A stretch of DNA of 5,946 nucleotides from Pelagibacteraceae bacterium TMED65 (GCA_002167215.1 NHDS01000026.1:31826-37771); one strand, 5' to 3'; counted from the stretch's first letter, positions 1-5,946 are shown. Translations and numbers: made by a program. Notes: generated by a model from the letters alone, not told the origin.

Positions 1-269
1 TAATTTATTCCATCTAAAATACTTTTCTTTAAACCTAAATTGATTTTATTATTTAAAATTTTAATTGTCTTAAATCCATTAAGCGTGAGAAGGTATTTAT
101 TAATTTTATCTATCTGTATAGTGTCATTAACATTTTTTGGTCCATCAATGAAAATGAAAATATTTGTATCAGTCGCTCTAAGATTTTTTTTTAAATGTGA
201 TATTGTATTCTTTAATAGATTAAATCTATTATAAGCAAATATTATAACTGGTGCATTATTATCTACCAT
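1..269 (-). CDS. Glycosyltransferase, GT-A (GT2-like) type, N-terminal part; 3' end outside window
   Basis: The first 89 residues of a protein whose C-terminus lies beyond the left edge. It starts at the ATG at 269-267. An in-frame TAG two codons upstream (275-273) rules out an earlier start. The N-terminus has the look of nucleotide-sugar glycosyltransferases with a GT-A Rossmann-like fold: strand one with APVIIFAYNR (residues 6-15), a helix, then strand two ending in IFIDGPKN (39-46), where the acidic residue D42 sits near the nucleotide-sugar site. GFKTIKIL followed by NLGL (77-80) and KKSILDGI matches the conserved N-x-G-L-x-x-S block of this group. It probably acts at the cytoplasmic face of the inner membrane in surface-polysaccharide assembly. 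It lies 65 bp downstream of the UDP-sugar dehydrogenase on the same strand, so it may use the product of that pathway. Donor and acceptor cannot be told from this part, and no Shine-Dalgarno is visible. Confidence 0.82.
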   Translation of the reverse strand, partial: MVDNNAPVIIFAYNRFNLLKNTISHLKKNLRATDTNIFIFIDGPKNVNDTIQIDKINKYLLTLNGFKTIKILNNKINLGLKKSILDGIN

Positions 270-334
270 GTGCTAAGAATTAAGAACTTTTAATAAAAAA
301 AAAATAGTGTTTGTAAATTTCATTAATAGATTCT

Positions 335-1621
335 TTAAAGTCTAATATCTGACTCATTTTGAGCGAATATACCTTTAAGATCATAAATAATTCCATTTTT
401 TTTCAATAACTTACGAATTTTTTTTGAGCCCATTTTATGAAATTGGTTATGTGCAACAGCGATTAAAATGGACTCATAACTCTTATCTTTTAAATTATTT
501 ATTATATTTATCTTGTGTTCCTGCTTTACTCTTTCACTATCAACCCAGGGGTCATATATTTCTGTTACTAAACCGTAATCTTTTAAGTGTTTAATGATGT
601 CTAACACACGTGTATTTCTGTAATCGGGGCAATTTTCTTTAAATGCCAAGCCCATAATTAAAACTCTAGCTTTATATATTTTTAATTTTTTTTTTATCAT
701 GAATTTTACTAGCTCAGAGACTACATAAGAGCTCATACCATCATTTAACCTACGTCCAGCTAATATCACCTTAGGCAAGTAACCCACTTCCTTTGATTTA
801 TGCGTTAAATAAAATGGGTCAACTCCTATACAATGGCCTCCGACCAAACCGGGTGAAAATTTCAAAAAATTCCATTTGCTTTGTGCTGCTTTAAGAACAG
901 ATTGTGTATCAATTCCTAACCTATTAAATATTATGGCAAGTTCATTGATTAGAGCAATATTTATATCTCTTTGTGTATTTTCAATTACTTTCGCAGCCTC
1001 TGCTACTTTAATACTTTTAGCTTTGAATGTTCCGGCTTTTATAATTTTATTATAAAGCAAATCTATAATATCAGCAGTTTCAGGCGTTGAACCTGAGGTA
1101 ACTTTTGTGATATTTGCTAGTCTATGTTCTTTATCACCAGGATTTATACGTTCTGGACTATATCCACAAAAAAAACTTTGATTAAAAATTAAGTTAGATG
1201 TTTTTTCTAGTATTGGTACGCATATCTCTTCAGTTACACCAGGATATACGGTAGACTCATATATTACTAGGTCCTCTTTTTTTAGGAGTTTTCCAACAAT
1301 TTCAGTTGCATTTATTAACAAGCTTAAATCTGGTTTTTTCTTTGAATTGATTGGCGTAGGGACAGTTATGATAAAACAATTTTGAGACTTCATATCCTCA
1401 TGGTTATTAGAATATTTTAAATAAATAGCATCATTGAGTTCTCTTTTAGATGTTTCAAGAGTATCATCAATACCTTTTTTTAAATTTTTAATTCTCTGAT
1501 TATTTATGTCATACCCAACGACAGGAAATTTTTTTCCAAATTCTACTGCTAGAGGTAATCCAACATAACCAAGACCAATAATTGCTATTTTAATGTTTTT
1601 GAGATTAAATTTTTTTTTCAT
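335..1621 (-). CDS. tviB: UDP-N-acetyl-hexosamine 6-dehydrogenase (TviB/WbpO type)
   Basis: Complete, 428 residues, close to the usual length for this family. It performs the NAD-dependent two-step oxidation of C6 of a UDP-N-acetylhexosamine to the uronic acid (UDP-GlcNAcA or UDP-GalNAcA). Visible motifs in order: Rossmann [10 protein letters not shown] (16-25, glycines 16/18/21) with D38 ending strand two; TVPTP (86-90); ESTVYPG (122-128); [10 protein letters not shown] (154-163); [14 protein letters not shown] (206-219) with the conserved K211 and N215; GGHCIGVDP (261-269) with the catalytic thiol C264; and the C-terminal UDP-binding block [15 protein letters not shown] (324-338). The [14 protein letters not shown] and [16 protein letters not shown] stretches place it in the TviB/WbpO branch rather than with UDP-glucose dehydrogenase (Ugd). 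It follows the epimerase gene by 12 bp, so the two are probably co-transcribed. The ATG is followed directly by nine A residues (1618-1610, Lys-Lys-Lys) and has no Shine-Dalgarno. Preference for UDP-GlcNAc or UDP-GalNAc cannot be settled by eye. Confidence 0.95.
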   Translation of the reverse strand: MKKKFNLKNIKIAIIGLGYVGLPLAVEFGKKFPVVGYDINNQRIKNLKKGIDDTLETSKRELNDAIYLKYSNNHEDMKSQNCFIITVPTPINSKKKPDLSLLINATEIVGKLLKKEDLVIYESTVYPGVTEEICVPILEKTSNLIFNQSFFCGYSPERINPGDKEHRLANITKVTSGSTPETADIIDLLYNKIIKAGTFKAKSIKVAEAAKVIENTQRDINIALINELAIIFNRLGIDTQSVLKAAQSKWNFLKFSPGLVGGHCIGVDPFYLTHKSKEVGYLPKVILAGRRLNDGMSSYVVSELVKFMIKKKLKIYKARVLIMGLAFKENCPDYRNTRVLDIIKHLKDYGLVTEIYDPWVDSERVKQEHKINIINNLKDKSYESILIAVAHNQFHKMGSKKIRKLLKKNGIIYDLKGIFAQNESDIRL

Positions 1622-1633
1622 AGATAAAATTAA

Positions 1634-2659
1634 TTATTGATTTATGTACCAGTCTATTGTTTTAATTAGACCTTCCCTAAGATTATCTGTTGGTTTGTAG
1701 CCTAACAATTTTCTAGATTTACTAATATCTGCCAAGCTATGGCGCACATCACCAGAACGAAAATCTCTATATTTTGGATTTATATTACTTAAATAAGGAT
1801 AACGAGGTAAAAGAATATTTCTAATTTCTGAAAATAGCTTATTTAATGTGTTTTTTTCTCCAAATGCAACATTATAAACATTATTTAGTGCAAAGGAATT
1901 ATTAGATGTAGCAGCTAATATGTTTGCTTGTATTACATTTTTAATATGACAAAAGTCTCTTGATGTTTTTCCATCTCCATTAATATAAATTGTTTTTTTA
2001 TCAATCATTGCTTTGATCCAAACAGGAATTACGGCGGAGTAATTACTTTTTGGATCTTGTCTTTGACCAAAAACATTAAAATATCTTAGCCCTATACAAT
2101 TAATTTTGTATATTCTTGAAAAAATATATGCGTAATGTTCATTTGTTAATTTTGTCAAAGCATATGGAGAGATTGGACTACCTATTTTATTTTCAATTTT
2201 TGGTAGTTTTAAATTATCTCCATAAACTGAACTACTTGAAGCATAAATAAAACGTTTTACCTTTGATTGATTTGAAGCAAATAATATATTCAAAAAACCA
2301 TTAATGTTTACGTTATTTGTGTTGATAGGGTCTTTAATAGAACGAGGTACTGATCCAAGTGCTGCATTATGTAGGACATAATCAGCTTTTTTACATACTA
2401 TGTTACAAGTTTTTAAATTACAGATATCTCCATTTATAAATTTAAATTTATTCCATTGTTTTTTTTTGACATTATTTTCTACTTCTTTAAGGTTTTTTTT
2501 GTAACCTGTGTAAAAATTATCTATCCCTATAACTTTTTGATCGAGTTTAAGAAGGTATTCTAAAAGATTTGAACCTATAAAACCTGCAACACCAGTTATT
2601 AACCAGGTCTTCGGTGAATTTTTTAATTTACTTTCATTTAGGTTTAGAGTTGATGACAT
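1634..2659 (-). CDS. tviC: UDP-N-acetylglucosamine/uronic acid 4-epimerase (TviC/WbpP type)
   Basis: Complete, 341 residues, the same length I recall for Pseudomonas WbpP. It is an extended short-chain dehydrogenase that inverts C4 of UDP-GlcNAc or UDP-GlcNAcA to the galacto form. Seen: NAD-binding GVAGFIG (23-29); D47 in the GIDNFYTGY block; HNAALGSVPRS (97-107); SSSSVYG (141-147) with the catalytic serine region; the YxxxK pair Y166 and K170; RYFNVFGQRQDP (192-203); INGDGKTSRDFCHI (226-239); and YRDFRSGDVRHS (297-308). The SVPRS, GQRQDP and RSGDVRHS blocks are characteristic of the WbpP/TviC subgroup, which prefers N-acetylated substrates, as opposed to GalE. It lies directly upstream of tviB on the same strand with a 12-bp gap. 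In the Vi-antigen and O6-antigen pathways such pairs produce UDP-GalNAcA. About 15 extra residues precede the Rossmann strand, which is usual for this subgroup. The order in which epimerase and dehydrogenase act here is unknown. Confidence 0.94.
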   Translation of the reverse strand: MSSTLNLNESKLKNSPKTWLITGVAGFIGSNLLEYLLKLDQKVIGIDNFYTGYKKNLKEVENNVKKKQWNKFKFINGDICNLKTCNIVCKKADYVLHNAALGSVPRSIKDPINTNNVNINGFLNILFASNQSKVKRFIYASSSSVYGDNLKLPKIENKIGSPISPYALTKLTNEHYAYIFSRIYKINCIGLRYFNVFGQRQDPKSNYSAVIPVWIKAMIDKKTIYINGDGKTSRDFCHIKNVIQANILAATSNNSFALNNVYNVAFGEKNTLNKLFSEIRNILLPRYPYLSNINPKYRDFRSGDVRHSLADISKSRKLLGYKPTDNLREGLIKTIDWYINQ

Positions 2660-2732
2660 AATTTAGTAATTAAGTAGTATTTAAAGATTGTTACAAAAAT
2701 CTTAGTAATAAAAATCACATATAAACTTTAAT

Positions 2733-2738
2733 TGTCAA
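2733..2738 (-). promoter_or_regulatory. Possible -35 element upstream of the tviC-tviB genes
   Basis: In the 106-bp gap between the channel gene and tviC, the minus strand carries an exact TTGACA hexamer 74 bases upstream of the tviC ATG. No good -10 box lies at the ideal 16-18 bp spacing. The best match, TTTATT, lies at a 20-bp spacing. It could drive separate expression of the sugar-nucleotide genes, but in DNA this AT-rich it may be chance. The rest of the gap shows no convincing terminator. There is a weak 6-bp inverted repeat (2684-2689 with 2698-2703) without a following U-tract in either direction. Confidence 0.25.
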
Positions 2739-2765
2739 TATTAATAAAATTAATTTAGATAAATT

Positions 2766-3860
2766 TTATTTTTGATTTTCGACATAAATAGATTGAGAAG
2801 GAAAAGCAAATGAAGACTTATTTTCCTCTACTATTTCCTTTACTTTTATAGCTAATTTTTCTTTAATAATTAAGTATTTTTCCCATTCATTTGTATTTGC
2901 AAATACTTGAACTAATATATCAATGCTACTTTCACTAAATTTTTCAATTCTAACAAATAATTGATGATCATTATTAATAATGAAGTCATTATCTTTTGAT
3001 ATATACTCATTAATATCAAGGCATATTTTTTTTAATTGTTCTGTGGAGGTGTCATACACTAAACCTATAATCCACTTTATTCTTCGATATTTTCTTTTTG
3101 AATAGTTTATTATTGACGTATCAGAAAAAACGTAATTTGGAATTGAAATTGTTACTGTATCAAACTGCCTAATCAATGTAGATCGAAATCCTATGTGTTC
3201 AACTGTTCCAGTTGCATAGCCTGGCACCTCAATTATATCACCTAAATGGAATCTTCTTTCAACAATTATTAAGATACCAGATATTAAATTTTTAAATAAA
3301 TCTTGAGCACCAAGCGCAACTGCCACACCAAATAAACCTAAACCTGCAATGATTGGTCCAATTTTGATACCCCAAACGTCTAGGACTGCAACAATCCCAA
3401 GAAACATTAATAAATATTTAGAGGAATTAAATATCCATATAGTTAAACCTTTAGTTAAAACTCTTTCTAATTTTTCAAAAAAAATAAAAAAGGTATTTAA
3501 TGATTGATGAATAATCCAAAAAATAAATATTGTAGTTAAAGTTAAATTAATTTTTTTAATAAAATTAGAAAGAGATGTGTCTACTTGTAAGTAAAGGCTA
3601 AAAAAAATAAAAACAAAAATAATAGGTAATAGTTTCAAAGGAGGTATTAATGACTCAAAAAGAGAGTCATCTATTTTATTGCCAGTTTTTAAGACTAAAT
3701 TCTTAATTCTTCTAACTACAAAATTTGCAAAAAAATTTCTCATCAGAAGAGAGATTACTAAAATTAAAGTTACAGATCCTATTTGAAGTAATGAAATCCC
3801 TAAAATTCCATTGTAGATAACCTCTTTAAAAATTTGGTTTATATTAAATAAAAAATCCAT
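2766..3860 (-). CDS. MscS-family mechanosensitive channel
   Basis: Complete, 364 residues. Family members form homo-heptameric inner-membrane channels that open under membrane tension and release solutes during osmotic downshock. By hydropathy there are about five membrane segments: roughly 22-40, 74-92, 107-127, 145-162, and the pore helix from about 166. The pore helix and the start of the MscS domain are clear: GLGLFGVAVALGAQD (173-187) with the Gly/Ala-rich packing face, then LFKNLISGILIIVERRF (188-204) and LGDIIEV (206-212). Next comes the beta domain GTVEHIGFRSTLIR (218-231), then PNYVFSD (241-247). The C-terminal alpha/beta domain ends in FPSQSIYV (353-360), the usual family ending. 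It has more N-terminal membrane segments than E. coli MscS (286 residues, three segments). The ATG at 3860 is preceded in frame by a TAA (3887-3885) without other good starts. It sits between an acyl-carrier/KASIII pair and the sugar-nucleotide genes on the same strand, and a functional link to either is not evident. Confidence 0.92.
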   Translation of the reverse strand: MDFLFNINQIFKEVIYNGILGISLLQIGSVTLILVISLLMRNFFANFVVRRIKNLVLKTGNKIDDSLFESLIPPLKLLPIIFVFIFFSLYLQVDTSLSNFIKKINLTLTTIFIFWIIHQSLNTFFIFFEKLERVLTKGLTIWIFNSSKYLLMFLGIVAVLDVWGIKIGPIIAGLGLFGVAVALGAQDLFKNLISGILIIVERRFHLGDIIEVPGYATGTVEHIGFRSTLIRQFDTVTISIPNYVFSDTSIINYSKRKYRRIKWIIGLVYDTSTEQLKKICLDINEYISKDNDFIINNDHQLFVRIEKFSESSIDILVQVFANTNEWEKYLIIKEKLAIKVKEIVEENKSSFAFPSQSIYVENQK

Positions 3861-3914
3861 GTCATTTAAACTTATTGTTTTAAATTATAATGTAAACTAG
3901 CACTTATAATTACT

Positions 3915-4925
3915 TTAATTTTGCTTTATGAATTTTATTAAACCATCGTTCAATTCAATAATTGCTGTTCCCCAAGATAAACCAACACCAAATCCGCAAA
4001 TTAAAACTTTATCAGTTTTTTTTACGTTATTTTCTTTAATTAAATTTTTCAATGCTATTGGGATAGATGAGGATGTAGTATTGCCAAAACGAAGGTCGAT
4101 TATAAACTTTTTAGGAGATATATTTAGCTTATTTCTTATTGTTTCCAAAATGTAACGATTAGCTTGGTGCAATACAAAGTAATCTATATCAAGAATATCT
4201 AAACCATTTAATTTCAGACATTTATAAATTGTTACAGGGACAGTTTTAATTGCAAATGAAAAGACATTAGTTCCATTCATTACCAATGATTTTTTATCTA
4301 GTTTCATATCGTAAGCTGAAATTCCAGAGTTTGGTAAATACAAATCGTGAATACCACTTCCATCGCATCCCAAGTCAAAATTATAGTAATTTTTACCAGA
4401 TATTTCTGATGTATTTTCAATTATACTTGTAGATGCTCCGTCACCAAATATACATAAATTTGTGGTGTCAGATTTATCAATAATTTTACTATATGTGTCA
4501 GATGTTATGAGAAGTATTTTTTTATACGACTCACTTTTAATTAAAGAGTATGCTAAACTTAACGAATATATATAGCCTGAACAACCAGAAGAGATATCAA
4601 TAAATCCTATATCATTTCGTTCAAATATTTCTTTTTGAATTATTGATGATGACATAGGCAACATATATGTTGGAGTTTGATTACAATAGATAACAAAATC
4701 AATTTCATTTATTTCATTTCTATTTGATTTAAACATTTTTTTTATACAGGAAATTGCAAGATTAGTTGAGTCTTCTCCTTCATTGACTTTGTATTTAGTA
4801 TCTATTCCAGTTTTGTTTATTATTTTATTAAAATATTCTTTATTCTTGTTATCTATTATTTTACTTACTGAATAATCATTTTCAGGAATAAAGTATTCTA
4901 TTTTTGTGATAGCAGGTTTAATCAA
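3915..4925 (-). CDS. 3-oxoacyl-ACP synthase III-like (FabH-type) condensing enzyme
   Basis: Complete, 336 residues with a TTG start. KASIII enzymes are thiolase-fold proteins that transfer a primer acyl group to an active-site cysteine and usually condense it with malonyl-ACP. The full triad is present: C115 in SSGCSG (112-117), H253 in VLHQAN (251-256) and N282 in FGNTTSSS (280-287). FGDGAS (160-165) and GFGVGLSWG (311-319) are also conserved. The TTG at 4925-4923 was chosen because the reading gives the expected N-terminal strand (KITKIEYFIPE-like, residues 4-15). No ATG, GTG or other TTG lies between it and the in-frame TAA of the preceding gene, and the first internal ATG is residue 64, far inside the fold. 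The gene follows the acyl carrier protein by 3 bp, so they are very likely a pair. By eye-alignment, residues that hold CoA and the small acetyl primer in E. coli FabH differ here (see findings). This suggests a specialised KASIII rather than the housekeeping one. Product unknown. Confidence 0.9.
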   Translation of the reverse strand: MIKPAITKIEYFIPENDYSVSKIIDNKNKEYFNKIINKTGIDTKYKVNEGEDSTNLAISCIKKMFKSNRNEINEIDFVIYCNQTPTYMLPMSSSIIQKEIFERNDIGFIDISSGCSGYIYSLSLAYSLIKSESYKKILLITSDTYSKIIDKSDTTNLCIFGDGASTSIIENTSEISGKNYYNFDLGCDGSGIHDLYLPNSGISAYDMKLDKKSLVMNGTNVFSFAIKTVPVTIYKCLKLNGLDILDIDYFVLHQANRYILETIRNKLNISPKKFIIDLRFGNTTSSSIPIALKNLIKENNVKKTDKVLICGFGVGLSWGTAIIELNDGLIKFIKQN

Positions 4926-4928
4926 ATA

Positions 4929-5150
4929 TTATTTTGAAATTAATTTATAAAGTTTTGTAAAAGAACTATGTTTTAATAAATCATCAAAGTCAATTGAGAT
5001 GTTATATTCTCTATCTAAATGTGCCAGTAATCCCATATTTAAAAGTGAGTCCCACATTGGGTTATTTAAAAAATTTTCATCATCTTTCAATTCAAAGTTT
5101 ATAACAAGGTCTTCTTTAATTTTTCTAGAAAATTCTTTAATATCTATCAT
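4929..5150 (-). CDS. Stand-alone acyl carrier protein
   Basis: Complete, 73 residues, a normal length for a discrete acyl carrier protein. Such proteins carry acyl or aminoacyl groups as thioesters on a phosphopantetheine arm in the cytoplasm. The attachment site is W-D-S-L (33-36) with S35 as the modified serine, the same place as in E. coli AcpP (S36). It is followed by the helix-two region LLNMGLLAHLDREYNISID (36-54) and a closing helix containing FTKLYKLI (64-71). The protein is acidic around the partner-binding helix but lacks the usual E-L-V-M-A-L-E pattern of housekeeping AcpP, so it is probably a dedicated carrier. The ATG at 5150 is the only normal start before an in-frame TAA at 5177-5175. 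It heads the minus-strand genes and is followed after 3 bp, in the same frame, by the KASIII-like gene, its likely enzymatic partner. No Shine-Dalgarno is visible. A peptidyl-carrier role is a less likely alternative. Confidence 0.85.
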   Translation of the reverse strand: MIDIKEFSRKIKEDLVINFELKDDENFLNNPMWDSLLNMGLLAHLDREYNISIDFDDLLKHSSFTKLYKLISK

Positions 5151-5176
5151 ATTGGGTAATATACTTATTACAGGTT

Positions 5177-5203
5177 ATAAATAAAGTAACTTTAATTATT
5201 TAT
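5177..5203. repeat. Inverted repeat in the divergent promoter region
   Basis: Perfect 8-bp arms ATAAATAA (5177-5184) and TTATTTAT (5196-5203) are separated by 11 bp. Nested within is a second palindrome AAAGT-A-ACTTT (5183-5193). It lies between the divergent carrier-protein and oxygenase genes and overlaps the first base of a putative -35 box for the oxygenase, a place where an operator would be expected. The arms are pure A+T, so chance occurrence in this background is quite possible. Confidence 0.3.
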
Positions 5204-5231
5204 GGAAATTTAAATTCTATACAGATATAAC
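5203..5231 (+). promoter_or_regulatory. Putative sigma70-type promoter for the oxygenase gene
   Basis: TGGAAA (5203-5208, four of six matches to TTGACA) and TATAAC (5226-5231, five of six matches to TATAAT) are separated by exactly 17 bp. A start point about seven bases after the -10 box falls near 5238, only about four bases before the ATG at 5242, so the transcript would be nearly leaderless. This agrees with the absence of a ribosome-binding site. On the opposite strand of the 91-bp spacer I find no comparably good promoter for the carrier-protein gene. Confidence 0.4.
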
Positions 5232-5241
5232 TAATAACTAA

Positions 5242-5946
5242 ATGGTTAACATTGAGAGAATTGATTATAATAATTTAGATAGTAAAAGCTTAAATATTAT
5301 TGAAAAAGAAAGAGTTATTAGTTCTTTTCAAAAAAAAGGGATTGTAGAATTTGATAATTTGCCATGGGAGAAAAATGAAATTCAAGATTTTACTAATTAC
5401 TTTACAGAAAAATACTCCAGTGATGCAGTTCGAAGATCTAAAAAATATGAAAAGACAAATATTAATTCAGTTGACGCAGGTTCAACAAAGATACCACTTC
5501 ACAGTGAAGCAAGTTTTTCATATGCATATCCTGAAATTATTTGGTTTTATTGTTATGAAAACGATGAAAAAGGATCGCCAACTACAATTTGTGATGGTGC
5601 TGAATTATGGAAAAATTTAGAAAAAAGTACAAAAGAATTTTTTCTTAAAAATCCTATTACTTATACTGTTGCTATAGACATTCCTTATAAAATAAAAAGA
5701 AAAGGACAAGAGAAGTTCTTTATTGAGTATCCAGGCGTATCTGACTCATTAATTGATTGGGAGCTTGGTAAGATTATGTTCAATTATAGTAAATTTGTAA
5801 TAAATATTGATAGAAAATTTGATAAGATTTGGTTTGCAAATCATTTATTGGTTGGTAAAGACAATGAGGAGCAAATAAAAAAAATTACGACTAACAATAA
5901 TAACTCTATCCCTGAGGATATTATGAAAGAAATTAACATAAAATCT
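5242..5946 (+). CDS. TauD/TfdA-like Fe(II)/2-oxoglutarate-dependent oxygenase, 3' end outside window
   Basis: The first 235 residues of a protein open at the right edge. The ATG at 5242 directly follows an in-frame TAA (5239-5241), so the start is fixed. The family couples 2-oxoglutarate decarboxylation at a non-haem iron to hydroxylation or related oxidation of a substrate. Seen: IPLHSEASFSYAYPEIIWFYC (84-104), holding the iron ligands H87 and E89 of the His-x-Glu facial pair. Then comes a GSPTTICDGAELWKNL block (111-126), the hallmark of this group (usually GGxTxxxDGxxxWxxL). The segments IWFANHLL (196-203) and SIPEDIMKEI (222-231) match the stretch that precedes the C-terminal half in related proteins. 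The distal iron-binding His and the 2-oxoglutarate-binding Arg would lie beyond the window, so activity cannot be judged. The sequence resembles secondary-metabolite members (SyrP or clavaminate-synthase-like) more than true taurine dioxygenase. It diverges from the carrier-protein/KASIII pair across 91 bp, so a related role is plausible. Confidence 0.85.
   Translation, partial: MVNIERIDYNNLDSKSLNIIEKERVISSFQKKGIVEFDNLPWEKNEIQDFTNYFTEKYSSDAVRRSKKYEKTNINSVDAGSTKIPLHSEASFSYAYPEIIWFYCYENDEKGSPTTICDGAELWKNLEKSTKEFFLKNPITYTVAIDIPYKIKRKGQEKFFIEYPGVSDSLIDWELGKIMFNYSKFVINIDRKFDKIWFANHLLVGKDNEEQIKKITTNNNNSIPEDIMKEINIKS

Noticed and set aside
40..234. Plus-strand open frame of 64 codons
   Set aside because: It is antisense to the glycosyltransferase start region, which has clear family motifs. 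Its hydrophobic translation reflects AT-rich antisense reading.
270..334. Possible terminator after tviB, from the T10 tract on the minus strand (304-295)
   Set aside because: No stable GC-containing hairpin precedes the tract. The same-strand glycosyltransferase starts just downstream, so read-through is more likely.
2663..2709. Direct repeat TTAGTAAT at 2663-2670 and 2702-2709
   Set aside because: Only 8 bp, A+T-rich, and not tied to an element end or start site. Probably chance.
3884..3889. Exact TATAAT on the minus strand upstream of the channel gene
   Set aside because: No acceptable -35 element lies at 16-18 bp (the hexamer at 17 bp is TAATTA), and such hexamers are common in this base composition.
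3928..4155. Plus-strand open frame of 75 codons
   Set aside because: It is antisense to the C-terminal half of the KASIII-like gene, with no recognisable motif or start signal.
3915..4925. Calling this gene the housekeeping fabH
   Set aside because: It lies apart from plsX, fabD and fabG, is paired with a divergent carrier protein, and differs at CoA and primer-site residues. A family-level name is safer.
4999..5184. Plus-strand open frame of 61 codons
   Set aside because: It is antisense to the acyl carrier protein and has no supporting motif.
5351..5620. Plus-strand open frame of 89 codons in another frame
   Set aside because: It lies inside the oxygenase gene, whose own frame is open to the window end and carries conserved motifs. 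This frame shows none.
5242..5946. Calling this gene tauD (taurine dioxygenase)
   Set aside because: It has an HxE motif, a secondary-metabolism-like sequence, and no sulfonate transport genes nearby. The C-terminus is also missing.

Overview
The window is strongly AT-rich (about three-quarters A+T by eye). It is densely packed with short intergenic gaps, and every protein is rich in Lys, Ile and Asn. No rRNA, tRNA, CRISPR array or transposon is visible. The gene content is typical of the variable surface-polysaccharide region of a Gram-negative bacterium. The MscS-family protein reads most like alphaproteobacterial homologues, so an AT-rich marine alphaproteobacterium such as a SAR11-like organism is my best guess. 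This is inference, and other AT-rich marine lineages are not excluded.

Layout. Six genes lie on the minus strand and are transcribed from right to left: a stand-alone acyl carrier protein (5150-4929), a ketoacyl-ACP synthase III (KASIII)-like enzyme (4925-3915), an MscS-family mechanosensitive channel (3860-2766), a TviC/WbpP-type UDP-HexNAc 4-epimerase (2659-1634), a TviB/WbpO-type UDP-HexNAc 6-dehydrogenase (1621-335), and the N-terminal 89 residues of a glycosyltransferase that runs off the left edge (269-1). One gene reads the other way from a 91-bp divergent spacer: a TauD/TfdA-like Fe(II)/2-oxoglutarate oxygenase (5242 onward) that runs off the right edge. No gene-free stretch exceeds about 110 bases.

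How the genes fit together. The epimerase and dehydrogenase are a well-known pair that converts UDP-GlcNAc to UDP-GalNAc-uronic acid, a capsule or O-antigen precursor. The neighbouring glycosyltransferase is a plausible user of that or another sugar nucleotide. The carrier protein and KASIII-like enzyme form a tight pair in the same reading frame, separated by one stop codon and a non-ATG (TTG) start. Together with the divergent oxygenase they look like a small acyl-building and acyl-tailoring module. It could make a modified acyl group for decorating the polysaccharide or a separate small metabolite. The product cannot be deduced from this window. This module is the least ordinary part of the sequence.

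Expression. None of the seven starts has a recognisable Shine-Dalgarno sequence. A sigma70-like promoter just upstream of the oxygenase would place transcription initiation almost at its ATG.
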